The position numbers and the translations under genes are program-made. Shown here piece by piece: positions 11,629-22,878 of a stretch of DNA of 64,000 bases (position 1 is the stretch's first letter; the number at the start of each line of letters is the position of its first letter). Origin of the DNA: Beroe ovata (Eukaryota; Ctenophora; Nuda; Beroida; Beroidae); NCBI GenBank assembly GCA_946803715.1, contig CAMPET010000148.1, positions 47,099 through 111,098 of the forward strand, given 5' to 3'. The notes beneath the pieces are model-generated. The model did not search any database. It was not told the DNA's origin and saw only the letters and a list, made by a program, of their open reading frames with translations.

Positions 11629-11872
11629 NNNNNNNNNNNNNNNNNNNNNNNNNNNNNNNNNNNNNNNNNNNNNNNNNNNNNNNNNNNNNNNNNNNNNNNN
11701 NNNNNNNNNNNNNNNNNNNNNNNNNNNNNNNNNNNNNNNNNNNNNNNNNNNNNNNNNNNNNNNNNNNNNNNNNNNNNNNNNNNNNNNNNNNNNNNNNNNN
11801 NNNNNNNNNNNNNNNNNNNNNNNNNNNNNNNNNNNNNNNNNNNNNNNNNNNNNNNNNNNNNNNNNNNNNNNN
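11629..11872. other. assembly gap (N)
   Basis: A run of N lies next to an (AC)n tract on the left and a T/G-rich tract on the right. The size is probably nominal. Confidence 0.95.
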
Positions 11873-12466
11873 TTCTTGGGCTAGGTTTTTTTTGGTTTTT
11901 TTCGGTTTTTTTTGGGCTACAAACCCCCCAATAATTGCTATCCGGCGCTCAACTCCAGGATGTTTTTACTCGCCCCCCCCCCCACTTTTAGCTCCCTCTA
12001 TAGAGTCGCGTAGTCAATATCAAACACTCCTGCTTTCGATTGGCTGTTGTTCGTCTGATCAACACAGTTTATTGGTTATCACCTCTATTTTATGTGCTCT
12101 GATTGGCCAGCGACTGTCACGTGACTGACTTGACACGTTGCATACTAGTTTGTGTGCGTGTGTGTTTAATTTGGTAATGAAAGTACTCATGCCTAGTCGA
12201 TTTCTTCCCCTGTATACACTCATATACACACAAAAACATACAAAAACACACTCACACAAACAAACAAACACACGCACAATTACACAAATAAACAAACAAA
12301 CGCACGAACAGACACACACACACACACAGACATGCTTGCTAGAGGTTTACTCTCCATTGATTTTTAACGATTGTGTTTTTGTCCGGTACCTACTTACTGT
12401 TGCTGAGTACTATCCAATACCTACCTATCTGAAAACTGTTTTTCCTCGTGACTCATATCAGTCCTT

Positions 12467-12480
12467 GTTGCTATGGCAAC
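12467..12480. promoter_or_regulatory. X-box-like palindrome GTTGCTATGGCAAC
   Basis: A 14-base match to the RFX-type X-box (two GTTGCY/RGCAAC half-sites, no spacer). Two related copies (GTTGTCATGGTAAC and a neighbour) follow at 12583 and 12598. Function is not shown; it is one of many copies in this window. Confidence 0.5.
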
Positions 12481-13615
12481 GTGATGTTACTATTGAAGTG
12501 AGATGCCCTACATCTACAGAGCAGGTTAGTCCGTGATTAGGCCAGGTTAGTCCTACTGTAGGACTCGCCTGTGTGTAACCGTGTTGTCATGGTAACTGTT
12601 GTCATGGTAATCGGTTATGGTTGTTATGGTTATCATGTGATGGTTGTAATGGGTGTGGTTGTTGTGGGTGTGGTTGTTTAGTTGGGTAATTACTGTATTG
12701 GATTTCCTCATGTCATTGGGAATGTGTTTTCCCCCAACAACAGATGGTCAACATATTCTCTCTCTCTCTGTGTTTTATCATAATATAATCGTGTGTGGTA
12801 AACACATACACACATAGTTGTCCAACATTTCCCCCATTTCTACCCCTCCTCCAATTTTCCCGGCAGCGTTTTCTCACTCACTGCGTGTATACTGTATACT
12901 GTGAGTGACCTCATGAGAGTTGTGCATTTCCCTCTCACTTTACGAGCTGAGAATATAATTCTCTCACTCTCACTGACTAATTGAGTCTGTACTTCACTGC
13001 TTGCTAGTCCACCAATCTGCCAATCATAGATCAGCTAGAAATTCACACTAGCCAATCACAATCGAGTATGTATATCCTCACACACGCCTATACATGTGTG
13101 TAGCTCAAGTTTTCTCAATATTCTCTCGTGCTTCATTCTACGTAGAAAACATTTCCTTGTGTTTGTACCTAATCTGGTATCTGACCAGTCTGTGAGGGAA
13201 ATATGTGCGCGCGTGTGTATGTTAGTGTGTCTGTGTGTTTGTTTGTGTGTGTGGGGGGAGTGTAGTGAGGTAGACTTAGGACACACACCACCAGCTATAG
13301 TAATAGAGTTCATTATTAAACTGTGAGTGTGTTGGGATCTGTGTGTTTTACTCGGGAAATATGACTATTGTCAGTCGCTATATATTGTCATGTCCAACTA
13401 TAATAGAGTGCTGCATTTATAACCTATAATAATAGATCCACATATATGTGATATATTGACCTTGTTTTTATGTTGTTATTGCCCAAGTACCCACTTGGTT
13501 TATAGATATGTCGATGTAGGTATTGCTCTATGTGACAAATCTGACCATGTTATAACCGATCAAACGTATATTGCTCCTTTATAATAATAACCATAGGCAG
13601 CTGTTATTGTTGTGA

Positions 13616-13815
13616 TGATCGCAGATGATGGAATTCCTAATTTGCATTCAAATTTGGCTGTGTATTCAGATGAGCCAGACTTTGTGCCCCACCCTCTCTC
13701 CCTCTCTCCACAGTCTCAACCTCAGTATCCTCCTCTCTCGCCCCCTCTCTCAGACCCCAACTCTTCACACTTGCATCCCCTCCCCCCAATTATTTCCATC
13801 AGTGTTGCAGTAGAC
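13616..13815 (+). CDS. possible proline-rich exon
   Basis: A plus-strand frame after an AG at about 13622 reads DGIPNLHSNLAVYSDEPDF followed by a Ser/Pro/Leu-rich run with SPQSQPQYPPLSPP. The composition resembles linkers of the SORBS gene downstream. A donor could be the GTGTTG near 13802 or GTAGAC near 13810. If it splices in phase 1 it could join exon 14882-14989. No homology is recognised. Confidence 0.3.
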
Positions 13816-14615
13816 ATACACAGTGTACACTACCCTAGTGTGTACACTGTACCTACCTACTACATTGTGTTTGTATTGTGGTTGTATTGTTAGTTCTAAC
13901 TCCCCCCCCCAACACAAATCTTACTTCCCTTTGTTATCAGCAGCAACGCAGTTAAGTAACTTGAACAAGACGTGGAGCAACAATTTCACTTTTCCGTTGC
14001 CACGTTTCGTCGAGGTCACAAATTCTGTGAATTTGTATCCATTCCACTGTTTCGCGTCGCGCGCGAGCGCAATTTCGTAGTCATGTTGCGCGCACTGTAT
14101 ACAGCGCGTAAAAGTTTGCTTTTTTCTTATGATGTCATAACTATGCACATTGCTGTGCAAACCACGCCTTATTTGCAGTGAAAAACTTACCCAAATCTTG
14201 ATATACACATCCTTACAATCCTTTACAATGAAATAGGTACCAAGTTTTCCGTTAGAAACCTCTTTTTCCCGCGAAGAATTGCCATTCTTGGTAAAATTTA
14301 TGAAAGCCATGTGAATCATGTTTTAGATTGTTGATTTTCACTGCCAGACTTCACTCACTTGTATATTATAACAGTGAAATTCTATATCATTTTATCTGGG
14401 GCATGTTTGCAAGGATGAATTACTCCGAACAGAAGTCACAATTTGTAAGCTCTACTACTCTCTCGTACTTGTGTTTCACACTGCGTTGCTAAGAAGCTAC
14501 ATTGTTGCTTACAATTGTTGCTAACGTGGAGTGGTTGATGAGTGAGGAGACACAGTGAATTCTGGTTGCTAGGAGGGTTGCTATAGCAACCTCACTCTGA
14601 TTGTTGTGGTTGTTT
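13816..14615. other. presumed upstream region of the SORBS-like gene
   Basis: Contains a dense GCGCGC patch (14050-14110) in otherwise AT-rich sequence, and the palindrome GTTGCTATAGCAAC at 14577-14590, 26 bases before the proposed start codon. A short ATG frame with a donor at 14445 exists but its phase does not match the next exon. Confidence 0.4.
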
Positions 14616-17600
14616 ATGAGGAGAGGCTCGGCTAGGGACAAATATCTCAAATTTGCTGCGTTACAAGACATACCAACTCCAGTCAGTACGTGTTAGTCTG
14701 CTTTGTCACAGGCACTTTACTTTATAGCTAGAAACTTCCTTGAATTCAGTAGAATTTGCACATCTTTCCCTTCTATCAGTTCACATACCGTCGTTACCAG
14801 ATTGATTGTGTTGCTGTCAAATGTTGTCATGGTAACAGCTGTTAACACTGACAACACTCCCTGATAACACGTGTATTTCAGCGTTACAGCGGAGTGATAG
14901 TCGCAGTATTGCCGAGGGAGTACAGAGGTCGCTATCACCCACTGACAGAACACCGACCCCTCCCTCCATTAGCAGGGGCAGATTAGCACGTGAGTATTTA
15001 GGGAGGGCAGATTAGCACGTGAGACTTTAGGGAGGGCAGATTAGCACGTGAGTAGTGGATGTGTGGATAGTGTGTGAGGGGTTGTGAATGGGGGAGTGAA
15101 GGATGTCAGTGTATTATGGGAAAGGGCGGGAGTGGGTAGTTCGGGCACGTGAGTAGCCTATGTGGGGAGAGAGGGGAGAGGGGGAGTACAGTACATTTAG
15201 GGAAGACATTATCAGAGCGGAGTGGGGAGTGTTATCTTGTCAATAGCTTGCTAACTCTGATTACCCCGTATCAGGAGGGGGTGTAGTAAGGGGTGGTGGT
15301 CACAGAGGGGGACATGCTCCTGTCACCTCTCCTCAGAATGACGGGTTAGTCACTTACACACAGTTACCATGGTTACACCATGATGTATATCCATGTTTAC
15401 ACACAGTTACCATGGTAACATCATGATGTATATCCATGTTTACACACAGTTACCATGGTTACACCATGATGTATATCCATGGTTTAACACTCCGTATCTA
15501 TGGTAACATCATGATGTAGTGTATATCCATGTTTACACACTCCGTTACCATGGTTACACCATGATGTATATCCATGGTTACACACAGTAACCATGGTAAC
15601 ACCATGATGTATATCCATGGTTACACACTCCGTTACCATGGTTACACCATGATGTATATCCATGGTTACACACTCCGTTACCATGGTAATTCGTCCTCCT
15701 CACCTATGTTTCACATATAACCTGCAGATACTCTGATCGTTATGTTGCTGACCCTATGACCAGGTATAACAAGCTCCTATACATCAGCACCTTAATTAGC
15801 TCGTTAATTACTTAGTTAGTCTACTTCAGTTTTGTTTCACTTGCCCGCAATCTGTGACAAGCACATTCCTGCTCCTTTATAAACATTCCCGCGCACTCTG
15901 AATAATATGCATTCTGATCTCATTATCTCGCTGCTCTAGCAGCCTGGTTTGTAACCTGAACCTGCCCCCTCCTATTCTCTCCCCCACTTGGTATGTTTGT
16001 CACTACACGCGTTGTGTGTGTCTGACCGTTGTATTGACCGTTGTGTTCTCACTGTCGCTCAGTAGACTGTGTATTTTAGTAATTAATTAACTAATTACTC
16101 GGGTCCACTCAATCCTCATCGTACTAACACTCACACATGCATCGTTACACTCATACATGCATGGTTACACCCAGAGAATGTGCTACTCTCAGTGTAACAC
16201 TCGGTGTAGCAGGTGTTTATGTTACGGTTCACACAGAGCAGACTCATGGTAACGCACCGTTATTCCATGATGCGACTGTATGATTCCAGTCTTTCCCAAC
16301 CACAACCCCATTCGCCGAGTCTGCAGTTTATTGTAGCTGCCAATGTTATCGTATGATCCATGCTACACATACACCCACAAACACACAGGCAACCAGCCTG
16401 TATTGGCTGTGTGGTAATTAACCACTACTGATCTGCTATGATAGACCCGGTCACCTCTCTACCTTGGATCAGTAGATAATGAGATAATGAGTTTTATAAT
16501 GAGAGGAGTAATTAGTGTATATGTTACCGGATCTATTATGAGGTAGTATAATACTCCGTATAATGCGGCAGGGGGACGCTATTTCACTTCCCCCTTGTAT
16601 AGAGTGTTATTGTTAGTTCGCTACGGCGGGGGGGGGCTCTCATTCACAGTTATACAATACACCCTCTCTCTTTGCTTTGTCAGTCCTTGGTACCCCCCTC
16701 TTTGTGTTGTATATTCCTCATTGTGTTTGTGTTGAGTGTGTTTGTGTTTGTATAGTAGTGTGTGTTTGTGTACTAGTGTGTTTGTGTACTAGTGTGTGTT
16801 TGTGCTTGTGTACTAGTGTGTGTTTGTGTATGTGTACTAGTGTGTGTTTGTGTTGAGTGTGTTTGTTTACAACAGACACATGCATGTGTTCTCTACACAG
16901 ACAGGCAGTGATCTATACGTTCACATAGAGTATGATATGTACACACACAGACAACAAGCAGCCACTTATCGCATTGTTACGTCACGCTGTGTGAGGTCAC
17001 TGCTGATTCCCATTGTCCACTCTCTTTAGCTTCCTTCCTATGATCGATTGTATGGAATTCTGAATTGTCAACTTTGTAATTTGCGTTTTAACCGCTCTAT
17101 CAAATTTAGTATCTTGCACTATTTACCCTGCTCATGCTGTCATAGTGATGAGTTACAAGCGAATCACCGCCAAAAACTCTACTGTCGGCTTTCCAAGGTG
17201 ACAAATATACATCACATACGCGTCCTACTCAGTATGACAAGTGTCAGTTGTAAGCTGTCAACAACAGTTTCACTGTTAACAGTGACTCTGAATGTTAACA
17301 CTCTATCATTGTCACTAATATACTCGCTATTAATGATCGTGTTTTCAGCCCACACGCGGGTAGGAAATCATTCAAACCTGGTGGTTACAGCCTAGCAGCT
17401 GGAGTTAAGGGAGCACGCAACATATCTGAGGTGAGTACCATGGTTACCAGCAAGTGTTACCATGGTGACAGTAAGTGTTGCCATGGTGACAGCGAGTTAA
17501 CATGATGACAACACACTAGGGGCCTTGTCGCCACATTGCATTACCACCTTCATATTCTTTATTCTCATGAACATAATAAGTTATTTTGAATCACATGTTT

Positions 17601-20600
17601 GAGACAAAGCACACTTAATACAATAAACTCAGGATCAATGCCCTATACAAGAGGGGTAACATACTCCATTCACCAGCCACTTTCTTCCTTATTAGGTAGT
17701 GAGATATGCCCATATATGGTAAAATCGATAACCCAGAGCAAAAACTTTGTCTCTCTTTCCGATGATTTTCTCGCATTATCATTTCTCTCCACTGCCATGT
17801 TGTCAGTCTGTCTGTCACTTCATATCTGGCAAAATGCCATGTCTTCCCGGCGAGCAGATTTGGTATAACTCTAGCATAGTGCTATCAAATTATCGAGTTT
17901 GTGCACACTGCACATGTGTCTGATTTTCTGTGTATGTATGTCCATTGTTTGTTTGTCTGTATAAACCTGTATGTCTGCTCCGCTTTCTAACGTTTGTCAA
18001 GTCTAAATATCAGTCTAAGTGTCAGTCTAAGTGTCAGTCCAATGTCTGTCAGTGTGTATTCTCGCGAAGTTTTCGCACTCTACCCGCACAGAATTCTTGC
18101 AACTTTCTCTCTAAGTATGTCTGTTGTTTTGAAAAACAATACGATATTCTCTGACACAGTACATACAAAGTACACAAACTGTAACAAGCGCTTGTAACAA
18201 GTAACCTACGAGTTTAAAATACCTCACATTATTGTGCTATGTTAACTCGACTCTGCTAAATTTGTCAGTCTCATGTCAATCCCGGATACAACTCTTCCTC
18301 TTGCGTTACAGTTTGCAGTTACAGTGTGCCAGTCTCTGTGGTAACGAATTAGTTACCACAGTCTCGTTTCTCCCTGTAAAATAACGTGTTCACCACTGTG
18401 TCCAATTATTAACGTGTTCACCACAGTTTCCATAGTAACGTGTTCACCACATTTCCCATAGTAACGTGTTGATCACAGTTTCCATAGTAACGTGTTGATC
18501 ACAGTTTCCATAGTAACGTGTTTACGACACTGTTCCCCAGCTATGGAACACCCACGTTACATCTACACCGATCCCCTGGTTGCTAGGCAACGCAGTTTAT
18601 CACGTGACCTATCACACGACCCACTGGAGGCTGCTGATCATTATTTACAAGAACTGGGCGGTGTCATGGGACCTGCTTCTCACAGGATTGACCTGAAAAA
18701 CCCGCTCTTTGCACGTGCTAATGAGTGTTTGCAGCAGTTTGTAGATGGCAGGATGCAGGCTATACTAGGGTCGACTGTCGGCAAACATGTCCCTGAACAG
18801 CTCACTGAGTTGTCTGGGAGCCCTGTGGACGAGCTGCAAGTCGAGACTGAGGAGGAGCAGTCTGTCTGTGAACAGACTGTCGATCAACAGCAGGGGTCGC
18901 TTGAAGAGGTCGACTAGGGCCGCCATATTTTGCGGTTGCCACAGCAACAACCCCACTCATCTAATGCAATCATTGACCCGTATCTAGGATCAAAGTTCCT
19001 CCAATGTGTGAACTCAGTGTTTTTAACAGCCCGCACCACAGGCGCCAGTAATGCACGTGTCCAACATAGACCTCCACCACGAGCGAGTGAGCAGTTACGA
19101 CAGTGTGGACAGCAACACCAGTGTAAGTTAATGTTGCTATAGCAACACATTGTCTGTAGCCATAGCAACTCTGACATGGCAACCCTGTCTACAGACACGA
19201 TCTAACGTTATCGTATATGAGGACATTGACACAGCTATTGACATTAGTATCAGAAATTCTAATCTAACCACTGTGAGTTCACACAAGACAGCTATAACAG
19301 CTAAAACAGTAAAACAGTCTCAGAGCTACACACCAGCTAGCCCCTCCCGCTACGATGCAAGCGCTATAATATTACATGCCCATCTATGGTAAACTCATTG
19401 CCCATATAAGGAATAATGTGACTTGTGTTCAGGTGGATGGCGGAAGTAGAGCCAGTGTCCCCACTCCCCCAGCTCGAGCCTCTCCTCTCCACTTTGCTGG
19501 ACCAATCTCTACTAAACCAGTGAGTAGTGGTTGTCGTGGTATTTCAGTGTGGTTGTTGTTGTGTGGTTGTTATTGTATATTTGTTATTGTGTGGTTGTCA
19601 TGGTAACATACCCAGATACCGACAAATGTGGCGGCAAAGCCCGCCCACCCGCCACTACACCACATTGACTCTAGTAGCCGTGACAACGCGTCCTATGACT
19701 CACAGGAAGTGGCGAACATGTTGAGAATGTCGTACACTAACAGAAACAAAGGTAAGTAAGACTTAGACTTACAGATTGTGCTTCGGGGAAGCGGGATTGA
19801 GTCAAAACTCGACCAGGAATCGATTTATCGTCCAAAAATACATGGGTAGCGATGGTATGCGCATGGAAATTGGATGGAATGATTTTCTCCATATTTAGGG
19901 TTGAGGGGTTGGTGTAGTGAAAATAAGTGAGACTCACTAATACCAAAAACGGCCGATTTTTTTTTCGCGGTAGGTATACTGAAAATGAGTGTTTCTAGCC
20001 TATTTTTGAGCTGGCTCATTGGGAAATTGACTCAGGTTTCATTTTTATCTTTGAATAGTTCGAAGTCACGAAAGCCCCTACTATGTGTTTCAGATAACAT
20101 GGATTTCACAAAGGAGTTTAACGAAGTCAAGGTCATATCTCTGGATACACTGAAGGGAAACAAGGTAGGAGTAAGAAACAGCTGGGAACAGGGAAATTTG
20201 AGATGACCATAACTAATTAACTACTATAATAGCCCCCTTTTCTCCCCTATCAGAATGTTGAACCCGATGGGCTAGTCCCAGAGTCAGTCCCCGTCTCAGT
20301 TACTCCGACCTCATCACAACACGTGTCACGTGACCCTGCCCACGCGTCACGTGACTCCGCCACTGTGTCACGTGACGCACGTGCTGCTCCCATGGAAACA
20401 CGCGCGGAGGACACGCCCAGCCCAAAATCGGAGGAACCAACACCACAATATTGTAAAGCCAGGTACACTCATACACATGACATGCGGGAAACCGTTGGCC
20501 ACGAGACAGGGTTACAATATCTCAGTCTATAACCACGGTTGAAATGAAACACTCGTTTTGGTCAGGTATACGTTCAAACCGGAGAGCCCGCGAGAGCTTG

Positions 20601-22878
20601 GCTTCAAGAAGAAGGACATTATCCGAATCAGACGACTGATAGACGCTAACTGGATTGAGGGGGAGCTGGCGGGGTCTGTGGGGATTTTCCCCCACAATTA
20701 TGTTGATATATTGGAACCGGGTATGTTCCAATGTCATTTACTCAGTGACAATGTCATTCACACAGTGACACCTCATTACAACACAACACAGTGACACCTC
20801 AATACAACACAACACAGTGACACCTCATTACAACACAACACAGTGACACCTCCCAATACCTTATTACTGAACACAAACCTTATTACTGAACACAAACTTA
20901 CAGTACACCTATCCAGTATTCGGTATGACATATGGTCGCTCTAGTCTATATCAATATGGTCACTACATAGCTAAATAAACTCCTACACTTTTTCAGAAGA
21001 TGTACCTGCTCCCCCACTCCCCCCTCCCCCCGCTCCCCCCACTCCCCCCTCTGAAGATATGGAGACTACTTTCGGTACACGTGATGCTGACAGGGGAGTT
21101 TATGTGCCCAACTATCAACGTGATGTACAGAGGTGAGTAATACTGAGGAGTGGTGAGTAGTCAACTAGTGGTGAGTGGTGAGTAGTCAGCTAGTGTTGTG
21201 AGCAGTTAGTAAGTGATATGAGAAGTTGAGTCAGTGATATAAGTCGGTGCCATAAGTCGAAACTTATGAACTCTAAATTGTTGTAGTCAGCTGCAAATCT
21301 TTTCAGTTTGCCCCGTGGACGAAACAGAAGAGAGGAAGAAGCTGAGAGGGAGCGGAAGAAGAAAGAGGATGAGGAGAGGAGAGTCGAGGAGGAGAAGAAA
21401 CGGATAAGGGAGAGGAGAGAGGAGGAAAGGAGGAAGTCAGAGGAGGAAGAGAAGCAGAGATTGAAGAGGGAGGAGGAAAGGAGGAAAGTTAGGGAGGATC
21501 ACGCGAGAGCAGAGGAGCAGAGACTTGCTGAGGAGAAACGGAGGTTGGAGGAGGATCAGAGGAGACGAGTTGCGGAGGAGAAACGAAAACGGGAAAAGGA
21601 GGAGGAGGATGAGAGAACAAGAATTGAGGAAGAAAAGAGGAAAGCGGAGGAGAGGAGGAGAGAAGAAGAAAAGAGGAAAGCTGAAGAGAAAAGAAGACAG
21701 TTAGAGGATGAAAAGAGGAGAGAGGCTGAGAGGCAAAGAGAGGAAGAAAGGAGGAAAGCTGAAGAGAAGAGGAGGGAAGCAGAACTCGAGAGGAAGAGGA
21801 AAGAGGAGGCTGAAATCGAAAGACAGCGCGAGGAGGAATTGCGGAAGAGGAAAGAGGAGGAGTTGAGGAAGAGGAAGAGAGAAGAGGAAATGAGGGAAAG
21901 GAAAGAGGAGGAAATGAGGGTTGCAGAGCAGAACAACATCAATCATCGTGTATCCAATGCTCCTGACGACACATTCCTAGTTAGAGCTATCTACTCCTTC
22001 AAAACGAGTGATACGGGGGAACTCCCATTCAAGAAGGGGAGCGAGATTACAGTTACCGAGGTGATAGATGATAACTGGTACTTTGGTAACATTGGTCCCA
22101 AGGCTGGTATTTTCCCGAGCAGCTATGTTGCCAGGGTAGAACCACCTTTGAACCAGCTGATAGAGGATTGCCACTTTACACCTGAGTCACGTGACCATGG
22201 TAACGAGCGTGACCAAGGTAACCAACGTGACCATGTTACATCTCCAGATAGAGATGACTCCGACGATAGCAACTTCCAGGTAAATACTCGAGGATGCGCA
22301 CAAATGTCTACCCTGCCTCACTTCCTGTCTCACTTCATGCCTCACTTCATGCCTCACTTCATGTCTCACTCCTGTCTCAATTCCTGCCTCACTTCCTGTC
22401 TCACTTCCTGTCTCACTTCATGTCTCACTTCCTGTCCCACACTTCCTGTCTCCCTTCCTCACAGGACTATGAATTGTATGAGGCTCAGTACACATACAAA
22501 CCTCTCAATGCGGATGAACTGGAGTTACAGAGAGGAGACCTTATTGAGGTGAGTTAATAATGGAATACCCAACGTCGCGAATACGTCTGCGGTCTGTGTG
22601 AAGTCAGCAGTGTTCTGATACCTCGAACCATTGATGAATAGGTTCTGGATTATTCTATAGTTTCTCACATGTACATGAGGGTATTTTCGGGAATGCCACT
22701 GTATTGGGTCCGACCAATCCGCCGATACCATGATAACTGCCGATACCATGGTAACCCACGTGTGTCTCAGGTGATAGAAAGATGTGAAGATGGCTGGTTT
22801 GTGGGGACATCACAGCGAACTGAACAGTTTGGAACTTTCCCGGGCAACTATGTCCTCCCTGCCACCAATACGTCATGA
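14616..22878 (+). CDS. SORBS: SORBS (CAP/vinexin/ArgBP2-like) adaptor with three C-terminal SH3 domains
   Basis: Sixteen exons with consistent phases: 14616-14685, 14882-14989, 15275-15344, 15728-15763, 17349-17430, 19042-19122, 19195-19272, 19433-19519, 19616-19751, 20094-20164, 20254-20462, 20566-20720, 20997-21132, 21307-22279, 22465-22548 and 22771-22878, for 827 residues. SH3-1 is near residues 341-394 ([19 protein letters not shown]), SH3-2 near 660-716 ([19 protein letters not shown]) and SH3-3 near 768-823 ([21 protein letters not shown], typed here as two parts [12 protein letters not shown] and FGTFPGNYV). SH3-3 is split by an intron after GDLIE. The order and the FGTFPGNYV signature fit sorbin/vinexin adaptors, which link adhesion sites (vinculin, flotillin) to actin and signalling. 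Between SH3-1 and SH3-2 lies a roughly 200-residue run of Glu, Arg and Lys, likely a single alpha-helix. No SoHo domain is seen in these exons; a SORBS-like WYxxMF motif lies upstream at 1321-1439. The ATG at 14616 is chosen because frame and phase fit; earlier exons are possible. Confidence 0.85.
14977..15056 (+). repeat. 29-bp tandem triplication of a 5' splice site
   Basis: The exon end and donor (GCAGATTAGCAC then GTGAG) occur three times, with GT at 14990, 15019 and 15048. Only the first keeps the frame; using the second or third brings in TAG within the first repeat. Confidence 0.85.
15352..15692. repeat. 43-bp satellite made of GTTACCATGGTTAC and ATGATGTATATCCATG
   Basis: About eight copies with a 43-bp period (for example GTTAC at 15363 and 15406), in an intron of the SORBS-like gene. 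One copy is the exact palindrome GTTACCATGGTAAC at 15406-15419. The 66-codon minus frame here is repeat-derived. Confidence 0.95.
16735..16870. repeat. GTGTACTAGTGTGTGTTTGT repeat
   Basis: Five or so imperfect copies of a 20-25 base TG-rich unit in the long intron before exon 17349. A frame at 16890-16990 was considered as an exon, but its phase does not fit. Confidence 0.7.
18381..18530. repeat. 26-bp tandem repeat, six copies
   Basis: AACGTGTT recurs at 18383, 18411, 18437, 18463, 18489 and 18515, each followed by a CACCACAGTTTCCATAG-like part. It lies directly upstream of the open frame at 18541. Confidence 0.9.
18541..18917 (+). CDS. possible alternative terminal exon or nested small gene in SORBS intron
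   Basis: After a good acceptor (TTCCCCAG at 18540) a frame with ATG at 18543 runs 125 residues to TAG at 18917. It reads like real protein: [16 protein letters not shown], a middle part with [20 protein letters not shown], then an acidic tail ([12 protein letters not shown]). The IDLKN piece recalls the EEIDLKNEPWY segment after SoHo in vertebrate SORBS1, remembered and not aligned. Its phase (1) does not match the preceding SORBS exon (phase 0) but does match the phase-1 end of exon 1534-1577 far upstream. It may be an alternative last exon giving a form without SH3 domains, or an independent gene. Confidence 0.4.
19786..20085 (+). repeat. solo copy of the GATTCAGCGTCC repeat family
   Basis: In the intron between exons 19616-19751 and 20094-20164, a diverged copy shows the family order: TTCGGGGAAGCGGGAT, then GGAATCGATTTATCGTCC, then GAAAATGAGTGTTTCTAGCC, then ATTTTTATCTTTGAATAGTTCG. 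The splice acceptor follows directly. Its counterparts are the arrays at 48.7-49.9 kb and 61.1-63.3 kb. Confidence 0.8.
20740..20890. repeat. CAGTGACACCTCATTACAAC tandem repeat
   Basis: Four imperfect copies of a unit of about 33 bases lie in the intron after the SH3-1 exon of the SORBS-like gene. Confidence 0.8.
22310..22460. repeat. CTCACTTCCTGT tandem repeat
   Basis: About a dozen copies of a 12-13 base pyrimidine-rich unit fill the intron before exon 22465 and probably serve as its pyrimidine tract. Confidence 0.9.

Larger units (their letters stand above)
10682..13606. other. long non-coding stretch with microsatellites and a gap
   Basis: No gene is supported. It contains TG/CA microsatellites (about 11148-11230, 11302-11320, 12180-12330) and an assembly gap. 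GTCACGTGAC is at 12116-12125 and GTTGCTATGGCAAC at 12467-12480. The open frames here are mostly dinucleotide repeat. Confidence 0.6.

Noticed and set aside
14415-14444. Short ATG exon MNYSEQKSQF as first exon of the SORBS-like gene
   Set aside because: Its phase-0 donor does not match any acceptor that keeps exon 14616-14685 open.
15352-15692. CRISPR-like array
   Set aside because: Regular 43-bp spacing comes from a simple satellite with no unique spacers, in an animal genome with no cas genes.
16885-17029. Candidate SORBS exon [18 protein letters not shown]
   Set aside because: The acceptors available give phases that either hit a stop or do not match the flanking exons 15728-15763 and 17349-17430, which join each other in phase.
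21556-21946. 128- and 81-codon minus frames rich in Ser, Phe and Leu
   Set aside because: They are antisense shadows of the Glu/Arg/Lys-rich SORBS exon.
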